From Euryodendron excelsum (taxonomy: Eukaryota > Streptophyta > Magnoliopsida > Ericales > Pentaphylacaceae): a stretch of 64,000 bases of DNA. The position numbers and the translations under genes were made by a program. The stretch covers positions 28,601,001 through 28,665,000 of the forward strand of contig CM065388.1 of the NCBI GenBank assembly GCA_033060915.1. The letters are read 5' to 3'. The notes below the pieces were generated by a model. It saw only the letters and a list, made by a program, of their open reading frames with translations, had not been told where the DNA came from and searched no databases. Positions 11,193-20,587 of this stretch are shown in pieces; position 1 is the stretch's first letter, and each line of letters opens with the position of its first letter.

Positions 11193-11244
11193 CAGACTCT
11201 TGTCTGAACTACGACTGATCTGATTTCTCAAAAAGGATACGTAG
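11193..11244 (+). other. Two-hairpin module in L1, second tandem copy
   Basis: A near-identical repeat of the previous module 89 bp downstream. It is the only copy in the window with a duplicated module. Confidence 0.65.
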
Positions 11245-11509
11245 GCAACCCTCATGGGTGCGGTCACAACCTTTTTCAAGTCTCCAATTCCATAATCTAT
11301 TTTTCTAATTCCAAGTTTCTATTTCCAAATCTCTAATTTCAATTTTTAAAACTTTCCAATTTCAATCTTTTCAAATCTCTTTCTAAAAACAAATGAATTT
11401 CTTTTCAAATCTATTTTTAAATCTATTTTCCAACTCTCTTTTTCTATTGCACTTATATATCATGCATCATTCTTTTCAAAATTATTTTTCTAAAGTGGAT
11501 AGGATTGAA

Positions 11510-11982
11510 CATTTGTTAGTTGAAGACTCTCATAGGTGAATCTAGGGTAAATAGACATGTAGGTACCAAAAGGGTGGGGTAGGGTGATAGCTTAGTGCGC
11601 CTTCCCTACACGTAACCAACCTCCGAACCTAGAATCATTGTTTTCAAAGACCAAAATGGAGTTTATTTTCAAAAAGGGCTTAAAATTTTTTCAAAGGTTG
11701 CCAAACAACCTATTTTTTTAAAAACCTTCTCTAGAGGTAGCATTTTAAAAAAATCACTTTCAGAAACCCTATGTGTAGTTTTCGGATTGTGCTTAGTTTT
11801 TAGATGACCTAACTCATCGTAATCAAGTTAGGTGGCGACTCCAAATTGTTTTCCAAAAGCCATTTATCCAAATCAACTTTCAATTCAAACCTAGTCGCAC
11901 TCATTCTTCTAGGAGGGTGAGTTCTAATGAGAGAGTATAGTGTTTTTCCCGCTTGTGTGTGTATTAAAATCTGGACACGACA
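11510..11982 (+). other. Hairpin-rich 3' end of L1
   Basis: A chain of short inverted repeats found in most copies: GTAGGG with CCCTAC around a TGAT..GCTTAGTGCG loop; GGTTG-CCAAA-CAACC; an AACC..GGTT pair; ACCTAACT with AGTTAGGT; and a CTCAT..ATGAG stem around TCTAGGA. Function is unknown; the region should be transcribed. Confidence 0.5.
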
Positions 11983-12648
11983 ACCCCTAACCATAGGTCA
12001 ACCCATCCTAGGTTAGCATGCTTCAAGGTTCCAAACTTATGAACCCCTTTTAAATGATATTTCTTTTTAAAACTATTCTCATGACTCATTTTTCCAAAAC
12101 CTCCTGCTCTCTTAAGATTTCAAAAGCCAACTCCATAACCTTTTCAAATATTACTACATTCTATCTTCAAAGTATTTTCAAGAATGTTTTTAAGAACTCA
12201 CAACCCTAAGGTATCCCTACCCCCTTTCATGGTCGGGGACTCCAAAAGAAAGTGATAGATCAAGAACAACCTCCAAGGTTGTCCATATTAGAGTTCCAAA
12301 GAGGTTGGTGCTTTCAAAAACCACTTTCAAAAACTTTTCAAAGATCTATTTACTCAAGCACCCCAAAATCATACCTCCAAGGTTTTCAAAGCATGACTTC
12401 AAAATATTTTCAAAACTCTCTTGAGTTATTCCAAAACCCCCTAGAGTTGTTCCATAAGCATTTTGAAACACTTCAAAACCCCCTCTCAAGAATTTCAAAG
12501 TTATATTTCAAAACATTCCACTATCCGGTTTCAAATCAAAACTCTCAAGTTCTCTCTTTCTAAAGACCACAAAGTGTCTTTAAACTTTTCCTAAGACCCC
12601 AAAGTGTCTTCAAAACCTTTCAAAGGCCTTAATGCACCTATTTTCCAT

Positions 12649-12702
12649 CGGGTTCTCTCCCGAACTATGAATGAATTAATTCTCGCCAAATGAGATACGT
12701 AG
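12649..12702 (+). other. Two-hairpin module in L3
   Basis: Hairpin 1 is CGGG-TTCTCT-CCCG. Hairpin 2 has an outer stem CTATG/CGTAG (one wobble) and an inner stem TCTC/GAGA. These are type-B stem sequences with pairing kept. Confidence 0.6.
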
Positions 12703-13787
12703 GCAACCTAAAATGGTGCGGTCATAACTCTTATTTCAACTCAAGTCCCTTTTTCAAAGCTCTCAATCAATTCAAGGTCCTTGTTTTAAAATCCTTCAAG
12801 ACTTCCATGTTTTCAAACATTCTTTCTCAAGACTTGCATCATGCATCATTTATCCAAAAAGTGATGACTAAACCCCGTTTTTAAAAATTTTAAAGTGGAT
12901 ATTAAGTGGACAATGGTAACCGGTTATTCTAGTGAATGAACAAAAGGGTGATTAGACATGTAGGTACCAAAAGGGCGGGGTAGGGTGATGATCTTAGGAT
13001 ATCTTCCCTGCAAGTAACCAACCTCCAGACTATAGATTTCTGTTTTCGAAGGACCAAAATGGAGTTACTTTAAAAAAGGGCTTAAAATTTTCTAAAGGTT
13101 GCCAAACTGTCGCGCCCCAGTTTTTGGGGGTTCAAGGTCCTTTCGGCTCGGAGACCCTAAAGCACGAAACTCTGTCACTAAAACTCATCCTCCTAGAAAG
13201 ACAAGTGCGACTAGGTTTGAAAATTGGTTTGACTAAGGCCTTTTTAGGAAAATATGAGTCGCCACCTAACTTGATTAAGGTGAGTTAGGGCACTCAAAAC
13301 TAAGTGTTAATCCAAAAATTAAACGTAGGGTTTTTTGGAAAAGGTTTTGAAAACTCCCTCAAGAGAGGGTTTTTAAGAAAATAGGTTATGTGGCAACCTT
13401 TGGAAAGATTTAAGCCCTTTTGAAAAATAACTCCATTTTGGTAATTTGAAAATAGAAATCTAAGGTTCGGGGGTTGATTACGTGTAGGGAAGATATCATA
13501 AGATCATCACCCTACCCCGCTCTTTCAGTACCTACATGTTTAATCACCCTTGGTTCACTCACTAGAATAACCAGTTACCATTGTCCACTTAATATCCACT
13601 TTAGAACTTTGAAAATGAGGTTTGGTCATCACTTTTCGGATAAATGATGCATGATGCATGTTTTGGAAGAAGTTTGAAACACGAAAGTCTTTGGAGGAGT
13701 TTGAAATGGAAACTAGGAGTTGATTGAAATTTTTGAAAAGGGGATTGGAGTTGAAATAAAAGTTATGACCGCACCTTTTTCGATTGC

Positions 13788-13840
13788 CTACGTATCCCAT
13801 TTGGCAAGAATCAAGTCATTCGTAGTTCGGGCAAGAGCCC
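13788..13840 (-). other. Two-hairpin module in L4
   Basis: On the minus strand hairpin 1 is GGGC-TCTT-GCCC with a flanking U-G pair. Hairpin 2 keeps the outer stem CTACG/CGTAG; the inner stem is short. Confidence 0.55.
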
Positions 13841-14550
13841 AATGGAAAATAGGCGCATTAGGGCACTTGAAAGGTTTGAAGATACTTTGGGGTCTTTGGA
13901 GAAGTTTATGACACTTTGAGGTCTTTGGAAAAGTTTAAGACACTTTGAGGTCTTGAAAGTTTTGACTTGAAATTGGATGGTGAGGTGTTTTGAAAATGTT
14001 TTTGGATCAACTTAAGGGAGTTTTGGGAAAATGCTTTGGCATGAATCAAGAGAACTTGATAATGTTTTTGAAGTCTTGTTTTGAAAACCTTGGAAGCATG
14101 ACTTTAGAATGTTTGGATGAATTAATTTTTGAAAGTGGTTTTTGGAAATAGTTAAGGGTTTGGAATCCTAATATGGACAATCTTGGAGGTTGTTCTTGAT
14201 TTATCACTTGTCCTTGGAATCCCTAACCATGAGAGGGCTAGGGACACCTTAGGTTTGTGACCTTTTGAAAACATTTTTGGGAATGCCTTGAAGATGGAGT
14301 GTAGGAACATTTGAAGAGTATAGGGATTTGGTTGTTTTGAAATTAAGAGAGTAGGAAGTTTTGGAAAAGCGGGTTATGAGAATAATTTGAAATTGAGTGA
14401 TCATGTTGAATAGGGTTAAAGAGTTGGAACCTTGAAGTGTACTACCCTAGGTTGGGTTGGCCTAGGGTCAGGGGTGACCTAAGATTAACTAACTAAGGTT
14501 GAGTTAGCCTAAGGTTAGGATGACTTGGGGTTGGGTTAACCGAAGGTGAG

Positions 14551-14945
14551 TGAACTAGTATCAAGTTAACCTAAGGTTAGGTAACTAGGGTCAAGTTAAC
14601 CTAGGGTTAGGCAACTAGAGTCGAGTTAACCTAGGGTTAGATAACGAGGGTCAAGTTAACCTAGGGTTAGATAACTAGGGTCAAGTTAACCTACGGTTAG
14701 ACAACTAGGGTCAAGTTAACCTAGGGTTGGATAACTAGGGTCAAGTTAACCTAGGGTTAGACAACTAGGGTCAAGTTAACCTAGGGTTGGATAACTAGGG
14801 TCAAGTTAACCTAGGGTTAGACAACTAGGGTCAAGTTAACCTAGGGTTGGATAACTAGGGTCAAGTTAACCTAGGGTTGGTCAACTAGGATTAAGTTAAC
14901 CTAGGGTTGGTGAACTAGGGTCAAGTTAACCTAGGGTTGGATTGG
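14551..14945 (-). repeat. 30-bp tandem array in L4, about 13 units
   Basis: The unit is CTAGGGTCAAGTTAACCTAG with GGTTAGATAA. Central units alternate between AGACAACTAGGG and GGATAACTAGGG, giving a 60-bp higher-order period. It is not a telomere repeat. Confidence 0.9.
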
Positions 14946-16186
14946 AAAATGGATTTGAAAGTTGGTTTAATGCACTTTTGGAAAGAGTTTTGAAAAACAA
15001 AACATGTTATGCAATGGATTTTGGTGGACAACCCTTTTGAAAATCATTTCCGTGAAAATTTTGGCTCTAGCCAAGAGTATGGTTTATATGGTTGGTGATT
15101 GGAGACCATTCAAAGGAAGGTTTCCTCATGGCCATTATAACCTTTATCTTGACAAGAGTGGGGATTTCAAAAATCAACATAACGATGGCAACTTTTGGAA
15201 AATCATTTTTGATGCAAAGATGGAGATAATGCATTTTTGAAAATCACCTTTTGAGAAGGATTTTGAAAACCATTTTTTAAGGGAACCATTCCATCAAGAG
15301 AGGGTTCATATGGCCAAACAAAAAGGAGACCACTCAAGAGAGGATTCCATAGGGCCATTCCAACCACTATACTTAAAAGAATAGAAATCTTGAAAATTGG
15401 AGAATTAGAAAGCAACCCTTATGCAAGTTAAAATATCATGATGCCAAAGTAGGAGTTAGGGGGTTAGTAGGAAACTCTTTAAAGCATGATTTCTAAGATC
15501 TTATCCTATGCTTGAAGGGGACAACTCTTGGAACCATTTTCGAAATAAATATGGAGCTTGAAAATGGCATGAAAATAAGAGCGATGTAGGCATTGTAGAA
15601 CATGACAATAAGCATAAAATGAAGCCAAGCATACAAGACATGATCGAAATAGTAATATGCAAGGGGTCGTGATCACATACAAGGCTTTTAGGCTACACCA
15701 CATAAATAAGGGGCTCCTAGGCCTACCATCTCAAAGTAGGCTAGTGAGAGGTCCCCCTACATGGTGGCTCTCACTTGCTTTCCTCTAGATATGATCTAAG
15801 AGCCCTCTTGGCTTAAGCATGCAAGAAAGTGGGGTTGAAGATGGGGATTAAAATAGAGAATAGCCTAAATAGGCTAGGAGGGAGAAGAGAAGAGTAGGGG
15901 AAAACACAAATGTAAAAGGGATACCACCTTTTGCCTTCAACACATTTGTAGGCTTCCAAGGATGCTTTGATTGGAGCTTGAATGACTTCAAGAAGGCTTA
16001 GAGGGCTGGTAGGGAGTGTTTGATAGTGTATAAGGCTTTATATGTGAAGTATATAGGCTTGGGGATGATGGAATTTAAGCTAAGTGTTGGATGGATGAAG
16101 TGTGTACAGAGATTCGCACTTCTGGAGTGACTTCAGCAGAGCTTCGCATCAGAAATCAGAGTTGGAATATGCAAAGGGGGGTCTGG

Positions 16187-16194
16187 TATTTATA
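16187..16194 (-). promoter_or_regulatory. TATA box of L4
   Basis: TATAAATA on the minus strand, about 20 bp downstream of two type-B palindromes. Confidence 0.65.
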
Positions 16195-16212
16195 GATATT
16201 CTAGAACAGACC

Positions 16213-16272
16213 TGGCGCATGTACTACATACACTTGGCCAAAATTTGACCTGGCGCATGTAGGACATGCGTA
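16213..16272 (-). promoter_or_regulatory. Two type-B U3 palindromes in L4
   Basis: The inverted repeats GCGCATGTA..ACATACAC (16213-16232) and GCGCATGTAGGACATGCG (within 16252-16272) have centres about 39 bp apart. Position and spacing match type A, but the sequence differs. Confidence 0.7.
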
Positions 16273-16359
16273 GGTATTGTTCCATTGCAAGAATGACATG
16301 TGGCACCCTGTGTACTGGTTAAATCTCGACTGTTGATCAAAAATTGGTTGATCTGATCA

Positions 16360-17060
16360 AAATTTGAGCGCATGTTGTATACGCTCCACCGCCGGGAAGG
16401 TTCGTCCAAACTTTGTCTGGATAATTGAGTCAATCGGGAATGCTTCAGGGGGATTGGTCACACTCGGGATCTTCTCCTAGGGCTTTCGGTGAACTTTTAT
16501 GTTTTTGGAAAGTTTGAATTGTGTTTGGAAGCATGGGATATCGTCTCGGGAAATATATATAAAAGGACACTTTTGCGGAGCGTCTGTGATACGCTCCGAG
16601 GGTGTTCGAAAGTGGCTGTTTTCATTTCGTGTGAACGAGGCCTTCGAGAAGTGATCCTTTCAATCGGATTGTACCAATGGAAAGAACTCTGGAATTACTT
16701 TTGGAAATTCCCAGATTTACGCACTTCTCAAGTCGTTTGACGGTCGTTTCAATAAGGGAATTGGGGAAAAAGTCAATCTTGGTGGAGCATCTGCGAGACG
16801 CTCCAGGGGTTGTCAAAAGTAACTGGGTTTAAGCCATACGATGAAGGGCTTCGGGAAGTGATCTATTCAATCAAGCCATATCAATGGAAAGTTATATGAA
16901 CCAGCTTTCGAGAATTCCTTGATTTACGCATTTCTCAAGTCAGTTGACGGTGCGTTATAACCAGGGAATCGGGAAAAAAGACAATTTAGGCAGAGCGTCT
17001 GTGAGACGCTCCAGGGAACTTTTATTGAAACATGTGAGTTTAGTGTCGTAGGGTCCTCCT
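16360..17060 (-). repeat. U3 repeats of about 210 bp in L4 with GAGCGTCT palindromes
   Basis: GGAGCGTCTGTGAGACGCTCC-like inverted repeats recur near 16577, 16790 and 16995, with a partial one near 16370. Each follows a segment with CAAGTC..TTGACGG. L8 has the same layout. Confidence 0.75.
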
Positions 17061-19275
17061 CGGGTAAAACAAGGGTGTATGGTGAAACCCTTTGCTTGAA
17101 ATCCCAAGACCGGTGCTGTTTCGGGGCATATCTGGATTTCCAGGGCAAAATGGTCATTTTGACCAAGATTGGCTGGAAATGGTCAGGAATGGTTTGGTAT
17201 GTTATGTTAAGCGTGTAGGGTTGTTTAGGGATAGTTTTGGGAGAGTCTTTTATCGTTCAGCGAGGTTTGCGCAGTGTTGAGGTGTTTAGGGGTAAAATGG
17301 TCATTTTGACTAAAGTGGGCTTGAATAGGACCGAATTTGGACCAAATGGCGTGTGGGGGATGCCTAATGGTTTAACAACACTTTGGAATGATGGAATTAT
17401 AGTTTTGAGAGATTTTAAACTTTCCCAAAACGTGCCTGGAGGCCTAAGGGGCAGGTTTGGTCATTTTTCACCGAGTCGGGCTAGCAGTCGCTGGTGTTAA
17501 CCTAGGTGTTGGTTTTCGAGACTGCCTGATCTCGAAAAACTACCTGTGCAGTGTTGGTCTCTAAGAATGCCCGGTCTTAGAGAACTACCTATAGGGGTTG
17601 TGTTGGTTCCTGAGAACGCCTAGTCCTAGAAAGCTACCTAAATTGGTGGTGTTGGTCTCTAAGAACGCCAGGTCTCGGAGAACTACCAAATGACGGACAT
17701 TCTACATTGGCGGGCTAGCAGGTGCTAGAAGTGAACCGTTTGGAGCTTGATGAGGTGTTGGTCCCCAAGATTGCCCGATCCCGAGAAGCTACCTGGATGG
17801 CGTTGGTTTCCAGGACTGCCTGGTCTAGAAAGCTGCCTGGAATAATGGTGCTTACAGCTTCAGCGGGTCCTTGTGGATCTGTGAAGCGACCAGTTGGCTG
17901 GATTATAGGTTGAAAGGCTCATCTTGGACCTGCATGTGTTGTGATGTTGAAAAACTTAGCGTGGTCGAGCCGGAGATTGCCGAGTGGGCAAAAATGGGGT
18001 GCTTACACAAACAACCCATTTTCTCAAAAACCCTCTCTCGAGGGAGTTTTGCAAAACCTTTTTTTTAAAAACCCTAAGTTTAATCTTCCGATTAACACTT
18101 AGTTTTAGGTGACCTAACTCACATTAATCAAGTTAGGTGGTGACTCCTATTTTTCTAAAAAGCCCTTAATCAAACCAATTTTGATTCAAACTTAGTCACA
18201 CTCGTCCTTCTAGGAGGATGAGTTCTAATAACAGAGTTTTGTGCTTTTTCCCAAGCCAAAAGGACTTGGACCTAAAAACCAGGGTGCGACATTGGTGTTT
18301 CATGTTCATTTTAATGCACACTTATCGAGACTTCTTACAATATGGAATCCTCCTTTATGATCTATTTTTAAATGGTTAAACATTTACGGATTGTCTCACA
18401 CCTAGATTGACCATTTGTCGATTCCCTCTTTCATCACTTATAGAAAGGGCTACCATTGAGTCTGAGTGCAGCTATCATTGTTATGTGACAATAGGAGAAG
18501 ACTACCTGCTCATGTGTGTGAAAACCGCCATACTTTTACATTTCTATATTTCCATTATTGGAGAGATAGGGTTGGATTTCCACAAATAAAAAAATAAAAA
18601 TAAAAAAAAGAGAGAAATGAAGAATGAGAAAAAGAGGAAGAAAAAAAAAGGGAAAAGAAAGATAGTATGGGATGAAACCTATTTGACTTCTAGGTGTGTT
18701 AATCCACGAGTTATTGCACTATCCTGGATCACACCTAGGGGCTATATTCTCATTAGTCTTAGTGAAGTTCACACTTACACCACTACATTGTCACTAATAT
18801 GGTCTTGATCATCTCATGACCAATTGTGCTCGATTTGTGTGGTTTTATGCATATTTGATGTTGATCTTTTCGAGCTAAGCTGCAACTTGATATTCATAAA
18901 TCTATATTTGCCCTTTATTGATTGATCATGTCTTTAGAGGGCCTCACAATTTGAAAGGTTCAATGACTGGGTTTGCTTGCACTTCTTATTAACTTTCAAG
19001 GAAGGAAGCTACCTGTTGCTTGGCCAAAGGGCAATACCAATCGTCACTCAAGAGAGCCCACCGATCCAAAGAAGAATCCTAAAAGAAATCGAGGGATCTA
19101 CTAAAGAGAGTTTTTTCATCTAAAGAAGAGGAAAAGCGAGTTAATGGGTTAAACCTCTGAGAATGGTGCAAGTGCTATCACATTGTAACAGGAAAAGGGC
19201 AGAATCAAAAAGGGGAATCCCAAAAGAGAAACAGAAATTCAAAGGACTACTTGACACTAGGATACAACACTCATA

Positions 19276-19418
19276 ACTAAACATGAATCCTAGGGGAAAT
19301 CCAAAGGGGCATGCATCCATTCCTGTCCATATGTAAAATGTTCGTAACTAAACATGAACCCTAGGGCAAACCCAAAGGGGCATGCATCCATTTTTGTCTA
19401 CATGTAAAAACTGTGCAT
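19276..19418 (+). repeat. 71-bp direct repeat, 2 copies
   Basis: Two adjacent copies run AACTAAACATGAA(T/C)CCTA through GGGGCATGCATCCAT. Weaker CATGCATTTAATTC echoes follow to about 19620. Confidence 0.7.
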
Positions 19419-19865
19419 CACGCATTTAATTCTATTCCTGTATGTGTATTATCCAAAATTATAACATGTATTTAATTCCATTTTTGTATGAACCTGTGCA
19501 TTCATAAAAAAGTAGGACATGCATTCAATTCAATTCTTATATAAACCCATGGATTCATAAAAATAGGTCATGCATTTAACCACCTGTGCATTCATCAAAA
19601 AAAGTATGACACGCATTCACCTCTTACCAAGGCATTTTTAAAAAAAATATTTTTGCACAAAAACTCACTTTATGTCTTTCTCTCTCTCTCTTAAATAGGA
19701 AACAAGGAATAAGGTAAAGTACAAAATGGAGCTGAAATGCCACTCTACAATCAAGTAACTTAAGGCATCTCCAATATTGGCATGCACCTCAGAAAGCTCA
19801 GACTTCCATAGTTGACAAGAAACAGAATGGGGCAATGGCCCACCCTTAACCTCCCTAATCAACCA

Positions 19866-20339
19866 TGGACTTCCCTAGAGGAGCAGCATTTTGCCAGACA
19901 AAGTGCCGGTTCAAGAAGTATCAGACATCAACCTTAGACTTCCCTAGAGGAGCAGTGTTTCGTCAGATGAAGTGCCAGTTTAAGAAGCATCAGACATCAA
20001 CCTTAGACTACCCCAGAGGAGCAGCGTTTTGCCAGACGGAGTGCCAGTTCAAGAAGTATCAGACATCAACCTTGGACATCCCCAGAGGAGTAGTGTTTCG
20101 TTAGAAGGAGTGCCAGTTCAAGAAGTATCAGAAATTAACCTTGGACTTCCTAGAGGAGCAGCGTTTCGCCAGACGGAGTGCCGGTTCAAGAAGTATCAAA
20201 CATTAACCTTTGACATCCCCAGAGTAGCAGTGTTTCGTCAGACAGAGTGTTGGTTCAATGAGTATTAGAAATTAACCTCGGATTTCCACAGAGGAGCAGC
20301 GTCTCGCCAGATGAAATATCGGTTCAAGACAGAAAAGGA
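19866..20339 (+). repeat. 69-bp tandem array, about 7 units
   Basis: The unit starts GACTTCCCTAGAGGAGCAGC and contains TTCAAGAAGTATCAGACATC. The period is a multiple of three: early units read as 23-residue repeats (DFPRGAAFCQ..FKKYQTSTL) without stops, then a shift breaks the frame near the fourth unit. No independent sign of translation is visible. Confidence 0.85.
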
Positions 20340-20347
20340 GGAGCAAC
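20328..20347 (+). other. Polypurine tract of the type-B element
   Basis: GACAGAAAAGGAGGAGCAAC stands directly before TGTAAGC at 20348, parallel to 1677-1695 and 21727-21743. Confidence 0.6.
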
Positions 20348-20381
20348 TGTAAGCTACCCATTTTTTCTCACTCAACGATCT
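20348..20381 (+). mobile_element. First 34 bp of a 3' LTR, cut at a recombination junction
   Basis: TGTAAGCTACCCATTTTTTC and CTCACTCAACGATCT align with LTR starts. The sequence then jumps into the antisense-ORF region (TTCAAGGCCCGGTACCTC, compare 73-90). Nearly a whole LTR and another element's 5' half are missing. Confidence 0.7.
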
Positions 20382-20587
20382 TCAAGGCCCGGTACCTCAT
20401 CCACGACATCTATCTCCTCCTTAAAAGTTGGGTCAACAGGAGGAAAGGGGTTGACTGGAGGCCTACTCCCCCTTATGCTCTGATTGGAGGATACCCTGCT
20501 AGCTGATTTGTGACTACCCCTAGAACGATGGGCCCACTTCCTAAACTGGCGGCTCCTCCCAGAACCATTATCACTCACGCCAACCAT
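20382..20587 (-). pseudogene. Antisense ORF fragment (N-terminal 69 residues)
   Basis: ATG at 20587-20585 opens MVGVSDNGSGRSRQFRKW and stays open to the recombination junction at about 20381, so the C-terminal part is lost. The stretch SRPPVNPFPPVDPTFKEE matches the frame at 1-297. The N-terminus is basic and serine-rich. Product and function are unknown. An antisense ORF here is known for some Tat-type elements. Confidence 0.5.

Larger units (their letters stand above)
1696..11982 (+). mobile_element. L1: 3' LTR, type A, split by solo LTR L2
   Basis: L1 is 1696-2604 plus 7890-11982, about 5.0 kb without the insertion. It starts TGTAAGCACCCC and ends GGACACGACA. In order it holds an accordion array (1892-2205), a U3 with 155-bp repeats (about 8020-8350), palindromes (8604-8664), a TATA box (8679), a pyrimidine-rich stretch (about 9560-11060), a duplicated two-hairpin module and a set of hairpin-forming segments at the 3' end. 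After 11982 the sequence is the interior of LTR L3, so the element inserted into a type-B LTR; the other flank is outside the window. Confidence 0.85.
13108..18007 (-). mobile_element. L4: solo LTR, type B, inside L3
   Basis: L4 is 4.90 kb, starting TGTCGCGCCCC and ending GGGGTGCTTACA. A perfect 5-bp target-site duplication CAAAC flanks it (13103-13107 and 18008-18012). The insertion point is inside the conserved GGTTGCCAAAC/AACC inverted repeat of L3. It has no internal region. It holds a 30-bp array, 210-bp U3 repeats and type-B palindromes. Confidence 0.92.
11983..18291 (+). mobile_element. L3: type-B LTR, 5'-truncated by L1, split by L4
   Basis: The L3 pieces are 11983-13107 and 18013-18291. 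The start is missing because L1 inserted into it. The end CCAGGGTGCGACA at 18291 is followed by internal sequence, which makes L3 a 5' LTR. The sequence after the L1 junction matches the reverse complement of L4 near 14420-14470, confirming type B. No clean tRNA primer-binding site follows 18291; the next bases are TTGGTGTTTCATG. Confidence 0.75.
18292..20347 (+). mobile_element. Internal region of a type-B element (non-coding)
   Basis: This lies between the end of 5' LTR L3 and the start of a cut-off 3' LTR at 20348. It has no gag or pol similarity. It contains an A-rich stretch (18586-18655), a 71-bp direct repeat (19276-19418) and a 69-bp array (19866-20339). The segment 19807-19862, including GTTGACAAGAAACAG and GGGGCAATGGCCCACCCTT, matches the reverse complement of 59897-59960, so the two internal regions are related. 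Length about 2.06 kb. Confidence 0.65.

Noticed and set aside
14551..14945. Telomere-like CCCTAG/CTAGGG repeats
   Set aside because: The plant telomere unit is TTTAGGG. This unit is 30 bp with TTAACC and AAGTTAACC parts and lies inside an LTR.
18292..18310. Primer-binding site after L3
   Set aside because: TTGGTGTTTCATG does not clearly complement a tRNA 3' end that I can recall with confidence, so no site is called.
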